A DNA stretch of 64,000 bases from Zerene cesonia (Eukaryota > Arthropoda > Insecta > Lepidoptera > Pieridae): the NCBI RefSeq assembly GCF_012273895.1, contig NC_052127.1, positions 186,001 through 250,000 on the forward strand, written 5' to 3'. Every line of letters begins with the position of its first letter. Within the stretch, counting starts at the first letter, position 1. Shown here piece after piece: positions 32,145 through 40,580 of the stretch. The translations under genes and the position numbers were made by a program. Under the pieces are notes generated by a model, which made no database searches, had not been told where the DNA came from, and saw nothing but the letters and a program-made list of their open reading frames with translations.

Positions 32145-32285
32145 CTAGCTTTCCGCCCGTGGCCCGCGTAGTCGCAGGAAAGATAGACCCGGGGATTTCC
32201 TCGTATGTTCCCGTTTCCGTGGGATTTCCAGGATAAAAATGTTCTAGAGCTATAAATAGTGTAGCTAACACCTCTTTCTTTTATA
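32145..32285 (-). mobile_element. Helitron-like element, family F, 5'-decayed
   Basis: CTAGCTTTCCGCCCGTGGCC, TTCCCGTTTCCGTGGGATTT, CCAGGATAAAAATGTTC; the far end fades into TA repeats. Confidence 0.6.
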
Positions 32286-32444
32286 TATATATAGATAGAT
32301 AGATGTAATACAGAGATATGATTCGTTTTTTCATTAGATTAAACCTGTCAATTAAAATCGAACAAATATATTATCTAATTTTTAGTTTTATAGCATTGAA
32401 ATGCTTTATAAATTAGAAATTTTGAAAGAATAGAAAAAATTTGA

Positions 32445-32515
32445 TCACGAGGCAGGATTCGAACCTGCGTATCTTGCCTAACCGTAGCAACGCCTAGCCT
32501 CTCGGCCACCCGTGA
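32445..32515 (-). tRNA. tRNA-like Pol III unit, left copy
   Basis: Exact inverted copy of the unit at 32621-32691, with its own T6 terminator on the minus strand (plus A6 at 32434-32439). The two would be transcribed divergently. Confidence 0.45.
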
Positions 32516-32620
32516 TCCTGCCAATTATTCATGCCATTAATCATCTCAATAGATGGCGTGGGGTGCCCCTTAGGCACATGAAACCGAAAGAATAGAAGAA
32601 ATTTGATTACTGTGGCAGGA

Positions 32621-32691
32621 TCACGGGTGGCCGAGAGGCTAGGCGTTGCTACGGTTAGGCAAGATACGCAGGTTCGAATCCTGCCTCGTGA
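32621..32691 (+). tRNA. tRNA-like Pol III unit, right copy
   Basis: A 71-nt cloverleaf can be drawn. Acceptor TCACGGG/CTCGTGA (7 bp, one G-T), D-arm GCC/GGC, anticodon stem TTGCT/GGCAA, T-arm GCAGG-TTCGAAT-CCTGC. A-box TGGCCGAGAGG (32628-32638), B-box GGTTCGAATCC (32671-32681) and a T6 terminator (32697-32702) are all present. The anticodon loop reads ACGGTTA, which has C in place of the usual U33 and T at position 37, so it is probably a pseudo-tRNA or SINE-type RNA rather than a decoding tRNA. Confidence 0.5.
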
Positions 32692-32723
32692 TCAAATTTT
32701 TTCTATTCTTTCAAAATTTCTAA

Positions 32724-33237
32724 AATATATTATCCTAGATAAATGATAGTTTAATATCCCTATTCAGAAAAAAACCTCACCTCACGTCAATGTGGTATTG
32801 ACTAGTAAAATACTCGCTTTGTCTAATTTTAAATCCAAGATGGCCGCCATAATCTTTGGTCGGGTTTTTTTTAATTTAAATATAATTTGCTTGTTATCTG
32901 AGTTTATTGTTATGCTGATTCTCTATATGCTTCGGAAAATTTAACTGACTTTACAACAAAAAAATATATATAGAATAAGAAATAATTAAAGACCAATTAA
33001 AAAAAACATAGTGAATGCAACCGTTTTTAGACGTATTCTATTATTCCGAGGCATGTCTAATTAATGGGAAATAACCGTCGGGCTTTTAAATCTTTTGTAT
33101 CCGTGTTTCACTTTGATTGTCTTTTTAGACACGTGACTTGAGGCTAAACTCTGGCTTCTTTAATTGGGATTCATTTTTAGGGTTCCAAAAGGTCTTTTGA
33201 ATTGAAATTATAGGTAAAATGACCCTGTTTAATAATA
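32724..33237. other. unassigned AT-rich DNA
   Basis: ATGGCCGCCAT (32841-32851) is the only GC-rich word (a YY1/Pho-like core). No gene is seen. Confidence 0.35.
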
Positions 33238-33440
33238 CTAGATGCTCGTTTCGGCTCCGCGCGGATATCAAGATTCCTGTTTTATCCCAAGGGAGTATTT
33301 AATCCAGATAATAATCCTATCACCCAAGTCAGTACATACTCTGTATGTATACCAAATTTCATCAAAATCAGTTCTGTAGTTTCAGTGTGACAGACACACA
33401 TCCAAACAAACAAAGTTTCACATTTATAATATTAGTCTGA
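33238..33440 (-). mobile_element. Helitron-like element, family H
   Basis: CTAGATGCTCGTTTCGGCTC to CATTTATAATATTAGTCTGA, full length with minor indels. Confidence 0.75.
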
Positions 33441-33604
33441 AGTGTGATTAGAGATTAAGACATCTCTATACATCGTATGGACTGTGACAGTTAGTTAAAA
33501 TTTCTGTTGCCGCTATAACACGAATTGAAAAATCTAGCTTAAGCAGCGGTTGGCGCGATCGTAAATTGGATGGGTTTTTGTTTGCATTTCTTCTTTAGTT
33601 TATT

Positions 33605-33662
33605 TATAGAGAACCGTTACTGTATCAGCTGCGACTCGCACTTGACCGCATTTTTCATATAA
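33605..33662 (-). repeat. family Q fragment
   Basis: GCTGCGACTCGCACTTGACCGC on the plus strand is the inverted end block of family Q. Confidence 0.4.
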
Positions 33663-33885
33663 CAGTACTGACGTAGCGACGAATAGACATCAAAGCCATG
33701 CTATTAAAGCCTTCTAGATACATGTATAATGTGTAACATGCCCTTTGGGCTCAAAGGTCATCCCTTCAAAATAACAAACGGTTCTGAAGTTAAGCCTCGA
33801 AAGAGCTTTTACATGGAAGTTTATTAAAATTGTTATTATACTTAGCTTTTAATTATTTTCAAGAATTCAAAAAAATGAAGAGGTT

Positions 33886-34030
33886 CGATCCATTCGACTA
33901 TCATTTTTGTGTTTGTCACCTCAGAATTTTTGACCGGGTGAACCGATTTTGATGATTATTGTTTTATTTTAAATGTGGTCTCTTCCGTGTCTTTTAAATT
34001 TGGTCTACTTCAGACAATTTGAAGACGATT
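33886..34030 (-). repeat. family N repeat
   Basis: GGGTGAACCGATTTTGATGA and AATTTGGTCTACTTCAGACAA. Confidence 0.45.
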
Positions 34031-34039
34031 TAATTTTTT

Positions 34040-34643
34040 GTTAAACTTTGAACATATTGTATAGTGATTGTTATTTTGTACTTATAAAAACTATTTGTTA
34101 ATTATAATTCACAAATAAATTCATAAAAAAACTCTTGTAAAAAAATGTCTATCCATATCCTATAAATTCGAAAATGAGTTTCTCCATTTATTTATTAATT
34201 TGTTTTTCATTAAACAGATCGATTTTATGATATAATTATTGTGTCTGGTAGTCAGCTAGAGAACATAATCTTCCCTCTACCATATGAAACATTTAATCCC
34301 GTGGAAAATTTCCTTTGAACGCGCGTTCAAAATGCCAGCATCATATAAACTGCATCCTACATAAACGAAACATAAACCTCTGAACTCCTAAGAGCCCCAT
34401 AACCACACTATAAAACCTCTTAGCCACTTAATAGCTGCTTTAGCACCCCATCCATCAAATTTAACCTAAAATATCGCGTGGGATATTATCGGGAATCATG
34501 AGGGAATTAATAAGGAATTAGTGACGCGGCTCGTGATTGACGCCTTGGCAGCTGATACATCATACTTTATTTAAGGCTTTCATTCTTGGACGACTTTCTA
34601 TGATGGATTAATGTAGCCATTAATAATAATTATCATTAAATAT
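34040..34643. other. mostly unique intergenic DNA
   Basis: No gene. TTTGAACGCGCGTTCAAA at 34314-34331 is a perfect 18-bp palindrome. The part at 34480-34580 (GATTGACGCCTTGGCAGCTG) is less AT-rich and not recognisably repetitive. Confidence 0.35.
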
Positions 34644-34835
34644 ACTCGAAGCGGTGAAGGAAATATCGTGAAGAAACTGGCATGTCGAGAAAAAAAAAAT
34701 TCCATGATATCTGATATTTGCAAACACGCACTTGGCCAGCGTGGTGGATTATGGCCTGAACCCTAAGAGGCCCGTATCCAGCAGTGGGAACATAAAATAT
34801 GTAGACTTTACTGATGATTATGATGATGATACTAG
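34644..34835 (+). repeat. tRNA-derived SINE, 3' part
   Basis: GCGGTGAAGGAAATATCGTG, CACTTGGCCAGCGTGGTGG, CAGCAGTGGGAACATAAAATATG, (GAT)n tail. Confidence 0.75.
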
Positions 34836-34955
34836 TAGTCATAATAATAAATTGTATTCTTTATTATTATTGGCATTCACTGATTTGTAATGTTTAATCA
34901 TTACACAATAACTGTATTTATTATGATGCTAAAACACACTAAGACACGACTTTGA

Positions 34956-34994
34956 GTCGCTACAGTCTGCGACTGGTCGCACAGACCTAGCGAC
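34956..34994. other. long imperfect stem-loop
   Basis: GTCGCTA pairs with TAGCGAC and, inside, GTCTG-CGAC pairs with GTCG-CA-CAGAC. It is a 39-nt hairpin of about 16 bp with small bulges. Function unknown; the rest of 34836-35203 shows no gene. Confidence 0.45.
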
Positions 34995-35203
34995 CCTGAT
35001 CAGACAAGTGATTGACGACGTTAGGCGATACGATACCTACGTGTTGAGCTGTTGTCGATGTGAGTTGTTGATTAATTTAGTGAGACATTTGAGCGGTATA
35101 AATTGTGTTTTGTTTAAATTTGTTATTTTTATTTTGTCTTGAACCTCGTCACACACGTAGATATAATATGTCTATGACGACACCAATTAAACTATGGTAT
35201 ATC

Positions 35204-35251
35204 TCCTAGGAATATCGGGATAAAAAGTTGCCTATATGTTATTCCAGTTGT
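35204..35251 (-). mobile_element. Helitron-like fragment, family A
   Basis: Only CCTAGGAATATCGGGATAAAA and GTTGCCTATATGTTATTCC remain. Confidence 0.65.
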
Positions 35252-35611
35252 GAAAAAGTATCACAGAGTACACTATCTCATCAGCATTATTAAATCACTA
35301 TATACAATGCTCCTAGATCCTTGCGTCATTTGGGACAAGACGTCTCTGTATATGCTAATATTATTTATTCATATTTAATTTAGATTCAAGGACGAAAAAA
35401 CTTAGAGTCAGATATTGTAGGATGTTTTTGGCGGGCTTTTTTCTATTTTCAACAATAAATTCAATCAATCTATGTCCTTTTCACGAACGTTTATGAATGA
35501 AACTCGATTTACCAACAAATGGTGGATATAAAAAACCTTTTAACCTAGCATCTCCTATGGGATATACCTAGATAGCAGAATGTGTCTTTGTATTTTGTTG
35601 TAGACCGACTT

Positions 35612-35740
35612 AAAAAAGAGGTTCTCTTGATTTTGAATTGGGTGAACGAAATTGGTGATTCTTCTTTTATTTGAAAGCTGGTGCCTCCCGTGTGATCGCA
35701 TGTAAATTTAGTCTAGTTCTGACAATTTGTAGGCGACTTA
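35612..35740 (-). repeat. family N repeat
   Basis: AAAGAGGTTCTCTTGATTTTG, GTGAACGAAATTGGTGATTC, TAGTCTAGTTCTGACAATTTG. Confidence 0.45.
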
Positions 35741-35805
35741 GCTCTTTGATATCTTTATAATTATTTATATACAATTACACAGTTATTAAAGATTTCCTGT
35801 TATAT

Positions 35806-35964
35806 CTATATAGAGGAAGAATTTGTATCTTTGTTTATTTGTTTGTAATGGAAAAACTCAAAATCTACTGGACCGATTTTAGACATTCTTTTACCATTAG
35901 AATACTGTAACTTCGCTGAGTGTGGCTTATATGTACCACGGGTGAAGCCGGGGCGAACAGCTAG
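35806..35964 (+). mobile_element. Helitron-like element, family C
   Basis: TCTATATAGAGGAAGAATTTG to AAGCCGGGGCGAACAGCTAG, flanked by T. Confidence 0.8.
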
Positions 35965-36405
35965 TTAATTAGCATTGTCATAACGATAAGGAATAATAGT
36001 CTTATTACGTCTTTTTCTTGTCTTGTCTAATTTTCTATTTCCTGCTGAAATGAATTCATGATTTTGCTTTAATTTTTGTGCCTGAGCTGAGTACTTTCCT
36101 TTTCCGATATTTACTTCTTTCTAACGAAACTTGCGATAGTTAAATATTAATATATGATTTCATACAATATACAATTGTGTATTTAAACACTGACAGAAGT
36201 TGATAAAAAACATGTATGTAAAAGTTGATGAACCAACACACGTCACTTTTAAGTCGTTTTATGTTCATTATTGGTTTAATAAAAATTATTCCTGGTCCCT
36301 TTTAAATTTGAATAGCATTTCATAATAAATCATTTGCACAAAACTATAAATGCCAAACTATGATATTCATAAATCACAACACTCCATAGATTTCTGTCAC
36401 AGAAA

Positions 36406-36515
36406 TAGTCAAGCGCGCACCCGAAATTCCCAAAGAGCCGTCGGCCGGAAGCCGGGCGAGGCGCACCGGAAGCTGCGCCATTGTGATTCGACGGATATTG
36501 GCGCGAACCGAACAT
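36406..36515. promoter_or_regulatory. CpG-rich island with ETS- and E2F-like sites
   Basis: Two CCGGAAGC words (36445-36452, 36466-36473) match ETS/GABP sites, and TTGGCGCGAA (36498-36507) matches E2F. The island is sharply GC-richer than its flanks and not a repeat I recognise. A minus-strand frame from 36515 (starting MFGSRQYPSNHNGAASGAPR) is also open across it, so a coding exon is an alternative. Confidence 0.35.
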
Positions 36516-36806
36516 TTGAGGTTAAGGGGATAATTCTACAGACAATTTGTTGGGTTCGATTTTCAATTTATCGTTCTTGGAAGTTTGTGTTCTAAATTTA
36601 AATTATTTAATTTTGTAATAAACGTTGTTGTTACCAGATTCATTTAAAATGCATCATGGGCTGATGTATTCTGTTTGCATCCTGGATGACTTCATCTTTT
36701 CATCACAGTCCACTAAACATTGTCTAACAATCGCGATGCGTAACAATTAACAATAACATATATAAGGTATTTATAACGTTTACTTAATATTATATAAAAG
36801 CACCAA
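36516..36806. other. unassigned AT-rich DNA
   Basis: Nothing recognised. Confidence 0.4.
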
Positions 36807-36993
36807 TCCTACTAATAATATAAATGCGAAAGTTTATAAGGATGAGTGTGTTTGTTACTCTTTCACGCAAAAACTACTACCGATTGCAATGAAATTTGGT
36901 ACGTAGACAGCTGGAATAACATATAGGCAACTTTTTATCCCGATATTCCTACGGGATACGGACTTACGCGGGTGAAACCGCGGGCGCACCTAG
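36807..36993 (+). mobile_element. Helitron-like element, family A
   Basis: TCCTACTAATAATATAAATG to GGCGCACCTAG; several short deletions inside. Confidence 0.8.
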
Positions 36994-37042
36994 TTAACAA
37001 TAAATTAACTAATGTAGATTTTTTAATTATTTTATTTTAACA

Positions 37043-37218
37043 CTAACGGTCCGCCCCGGCTTCGCCCGTGGTACTTAAATAGCCTATAGCCTTCCTTAGT
37101 AAATGGGCTATCTAACACCGAAATAATTTTTCAAATCAGACCAGTAGTTCCTGAAATTAAAGAATTAGTGCGTTCAAACGAGCAAACTAACTCTTCAGCT
37201 TTATAATATTATTATAGA
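37043..37218 (-). mobile_element. Helitron-like element, family G
   Basis: CTAACGGTCCGCCCCGGCTT to GCTTTATAATATTATTATAGA; CTAG changed to CTAA. Confidence 0.75.
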
Positions 37219-37731
37219 TTATATAACGCCTCCAACACTAACAACGCAGCCCTACATCTCGTTATAGCGCCCTACACACCTCATTACGTACATCTATCCG
37301 TGGAAATTCGACTCCGAACTTTAAGATTTGCGCCGGAGTAATGTTTGTTTCCAACATAAATAATAATAAGATCCAAAGTCCAAGTAATCTATGGGCTGAT
37401 AACGAGATGAGGCGAGCTTCCGAAGTTTCTCGTAGAACATGTGTTCACTTGAGCGTGTGTACAGAGATGTATTCTCATAGACAGAGGCCCCAACGGGACC
37501 ACTTAGGCTTACTTCTTACATGTCTCATTATTAAATCAGCCTATTTCGTTCTCGTTGTGAAGGAAACAAGCTATATATTGAATAGTAGTGTGTTTTACAG
37601 AAAGTAAATCAATGAATAATTATACAAATGATATCACGTTAATACTATAGAAAATAGTTTGAATAAACATATAAAGATTAATTTTATTTAAGCTACGTTA
37701 CCGATTGAGATATTGTCTCTCATATCTTCAA
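37219..37731. other. unassigned, partly unique DNA
   Basis: An 88-codon plus frame at 37341-37607 (includes VSRRTCVHLSVCTEMYSHRQ) has no domain or splice support. ACTCCGAACTTTAAG and CGCCGGAGTA are partly inverted. No gene called. Confidence 0.3.
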
Positions 37732-37890
37732 CTAGCTGTTGGCCCTGGCTTCGTCCGAGATATATATATAGCCTATGTCACTCAGTGTAACACACAGCTT
37801 TTTAATAGTGTAAAAATGTTTCAAATCGGTCCAGAGGTTTTTGTGTGAACATAACATAACATAAAAATAAATACATAATTAAACCTGCTT
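37732..37890 (-). mobile_element. Helitron-like element, family C, 5'-decayed
   Basis: CTAGCTGTTGGCCCTGGCTT, TCAAATCGGTCCAGAGG, then a degraded AACATAACATAAAAATAAAT. Confidence 0.7.
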
Positions 37891-38336
37891 TTTATATAAA
37901 ATTCAGTTCTCTCAATAAAAAGAGTAATAAGCGCGAAAAAGGCAAGTCGAATTGAAAAACTCCTTCTTTTTGAAGACGGTTGAAAGGAATACAGATTATA
38001 GAAAATGCTATATAATATAATACAAGATTTTAAATAATAAAATTGAAGTTTATACTTAGAAAAATGAAGTCATGTAAGTAATCTTAGTAAGTTTATATGC
38101 TTAAATAAAGAACAAAGAGAATATATCATTTTAAACATCATATTAAATGAAACCTAAACATTGAACAAAAATTATATAATTACTTATTACTTTTGGTACA
38201 GTATTATGTTATTTTTGCTTTTACTTACATAAATAACGATTGGGTTTGTACGTGTTTTATGTGAATCGCTAATTAATATTTTTTATATTAAAAAGTATCT
38301 TTTGTATGTCATTGCGGGTAGCTGCACTGAACTGAA
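37891..38336. other. unassigned AT-rich DNA
   Basis: ATGAAGTCAT followed by GTAAGTAATC (38064-38083) looks like a tiny first exon with donor, but nothing else supports it. Confidence 0.3.
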
Positions 38337-38589
38337 GTTGTTCACTTGATAGTAAGCGATCACCTACGCCCATGAACATTCGTGGGGATAGTGCCTCTGT
38401 GAACGCGATACCTGCTTTTAAGGAATGACGACTGGAAAGAAGGAATTGACTGAGAAGAGTCAATTCCCCCAATCACCGTACGAGACACAGTAGCAAGCAA
38501 CTGTTTATTACATGCTACTATTTCAGGACGGTCTTCTATGGGGGTGTGGTACTTCCCCATTGAGATCTGGCCCATACTCGACTGCCACT
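38337..38589 (-). repeat. family K repeat
   Basis: GATAGTAAGCGATCACCTACG at the low end, GTGTGGTACTTCCCCATTGAG at the high end. Diverged, lacking the A-tail. Confidence 0.75.
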
Positions 38590-38810
38590 TTTTGATGTGA
38601 AACTTCTTTAGAATCGTTGTGATTTTAAATCTGATACAACGGAAAAAACGACAAGTAAGAGACACAAATACAAAAATGTGTAGAATGAAGCCGGCAAAGA
38701 ATGAGACAGAAATATATGTACTATTTTATTCATTCTTTTGTCGATTTACTGAAGTTTCACTTCTATCGTGTATGAATCGCACACACACCTTTTTTTGCAT
38801 ATATTTCAAT

Positions 38811-38992
38811 TAATAGATTTGTGCCGCTATATGCCGCCCCGGATTCATATAGAAGATATAATAAATAAACCTATTAAAATTCAGAAGCCCCAATATGAGG
38901 CTCCTGTTATCAAGTTTACCTGCACTGCTGGACCTGTAATGAACTTTTTTCTAACAACCTTATTAACCTTCTTTTCCTTTGAATATACCTGA
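38811..38992 (+). CDS. coding-like block, possible terminal exon or pseudogene
   Basis: After an acceptor-like TTTCAATTAATAG the plus strand is open for about 60 codons to TGA. The first two-thirds (RYMPPRIHIEDIINKPIK, PQYEAPVIKFTCTAGP) looks like real protein; the end is hydrophobic (FFLTTLLTFF). Entry phase would be 1. I do not recognise the family and cannot find partner exons, so a decayed exon or transposon fragment is equally possible. Confidence 0.2.
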
Positions 38993-39100
38993 GACCTTTT
39001 AAATAAGTTTACCTTGTTGGGCAACACAGTTTCTGTGCTACGAAGAATCTATGTTTGAAGAGTATAGTATAATGGAGTATTTAAATATTTTATTTACAAC

Positions 39101-39226
39101 CGTTTCAAACTACCGAATGAAATTACGTACGTAGATAGCTGGACAACTGGAATAACATATAGGCAAATTTTTATCCCGACATTCCTACGGGATACAGACA
39201 GAGGTGACACCGCGGGGCGCAGCTAG
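39101..39226 (+). mobile_element. Helitron-like element, family A, 5'-truncated
   Basis: GTAGATAGCTGGACAACTGG to CGCGGGGCGCAGCTAG. The hairpin is broken (GGTGACACCGCGG). Confidence 0.75.
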
Positions 39227-39576
39227 TTTAGAATAAAATTAAATCATTGAGCAACTTTATAACTCACAACGTAACCTAAATTTACATAAGCTGCTGGAAT
39301 TGTTTCTGTTGATTTTCCAATAAATAAATACCGTTGTGGCCACAGCAAGAGATTCACATAGCGAAAATCACGTTATGGTTTGAATGAAAACGCTCACGTG
39401 TGTTTCTCAGCGGCATTGTGACCAACACAGAGACCACACAGCGACAGAGTATGCTGGCGGCTCTTCTCTTTAGAAAATGCTCTGCGAACTTGTGGTAAAT
39501 GTTAAAAGTATGTTATGGCGATTATAAAATACGATTTCAAGTCAAATTGAATAAATTCATGTTTAAGATAGATTTG
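39227..39576. other. unassigned, partly GC-elevated DNA
   Basis: 39350-39500 is less AT-rich (GACCACACAGCGACAGAGTA) and not a recognised repeat. No open frame is convincing. Confidence 0.3.
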
Positions 39577-39612
39577 TTTAAGCCACGAACGAGAATCGTG
39601 TCGTGGCTTAAA
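39577..39612. other. perfect 12-bp hairpin
   Basis: TTTAAGCCACGA, a 12-nt loop and TCGTGGCTTAAA. It is not part of a recognised repeat family in this window. Confidence 0.5.
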
Positions 39613-39694
39613 AGGTTTTTCAACCTTGATGCATTGTGGCAATGAAGAATTGTTGGCTCAAACTTTAGTAATTTGTAACATAAATGAGCCTTAG

Positions 39695-39872
39695 TATTTT
39701 CTTGTGTTTGATTACACGCGAGTATTATACATTTAGAAATTAAAAACTTTTTAACGGATTTTAAACTAGTCTCCCCGTGACCACCCTCGCTGTAAAGTGT
39801 TCGAAACGTCGGGCTAATAATATAATGAATAAATCGCTTTTAAAATCTGTTAAAAAGTTTTTAATTTCTAAA
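39695..39872. repeat. fold-back element, family L
   Basis: Left arm TTTTCTTGTGTTTGATTACA to ACGGATTTTAAA; centre GTCTCCCCGTGACCACCC; right arm GTTCGAAACGTCGGGCTAAT to AGTTTTTAATTTCTAAATAA. Confidence 0.75.
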
Positions 39873-40454
39873 TAAATGAGTTTTGTTAAGAGATTAAATC
39901 ATATGTTGTTTATTTGCAAGCAGTTGTTAATAAGATGAGACTCCTTACTATGTTGGTGAAATAAATACAATAAAAAATTAAGGAGACTGAAATTAATTTA
40001 ATAAAAAACACCGTGTTTATGTTTTTAGTATGTATATGTCGTATTTTAACCTTCGTTCATTATCTTTATAAATAAAAATGCATTGACAAATGTGTCTCAA
40101 AGTAAAAGTCGAGAAGGGCTCGACCATTTCAGCAATATTTTTTAACGTTTTTGCTAATTCACAAAGAAAGTTCATATAGAGAGTAAGGATATACCACGGG
40201 TGAAGTCAAACATTATTTTATTTTTACGAAGCTGTTTCTACCGAAATCAAGTAAATAAAACATAAATAAAAACACACGTGTATACATAATTAGAGTAGGT
40301 CCCTTCTGACAGTCACGATTAAAATATAAATGTATATTTTAGGAAATACTGATTATATAGTTATAACATTATAAACGTATAATGTTAATAGATTTATAAA
40401 AACAAAATAAAGATATTCAACTTTTATTTATGTCATTCAGTCATCTGAGCATCT
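39873..40454. other. unassigned AT-rich DNA
   Basis: A decayed Helitron-like core (AAGTCGAGAAGGGCTCGACCA, then ATACCACGGGTGAAGTC) spans about 40080-40207; nothing else. Confidence 0.35.
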
Positions 40455-40580
40455 GATTCGTTAGTCTGATGGTAAGCGATTACCACCGCCAATGTTCCGC
40501 GAGGTAGTCTCTGGGAATCCTTTAACCGCTTTTACGGGATAAGGAAAGGATAAATGGCTAGAAAGAAGAAATGGATCCAA
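40455..40580 (-). repeat. family K repeat fragment
   Basis: TCTGATGGTAAGCGATTACCACC and GGGATAAGGAAAGGATAAATGG. Confidence 0.65.

Larger units (their letters stand above)
32413..32723. repeat. perfect 111-bp inverted repeat (palindrome)
   Basis: Arms 32413-32523 and 32613-32723 are exact reverse complements, separated by an 89-bp spacer. Each arm holds one tRNA-like unit. The spacer ends with GAAAGAATAGAAGAAATTTG, a near copy of the outer-arm sequence, giving a third, direct repeat. Confidence 0.9.

Noticed and set aside
32621..32691. Functional tRNA-Thr (anticodon GGT)
   Set aside because: The loop lacks U33 and has T37, so an isotype call is not justified.
36350..36595. 81-codon plus-strand frame as a gene
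   Set aside because: It reflects the CpG-rich island being open in several frames; no splice or domain support.
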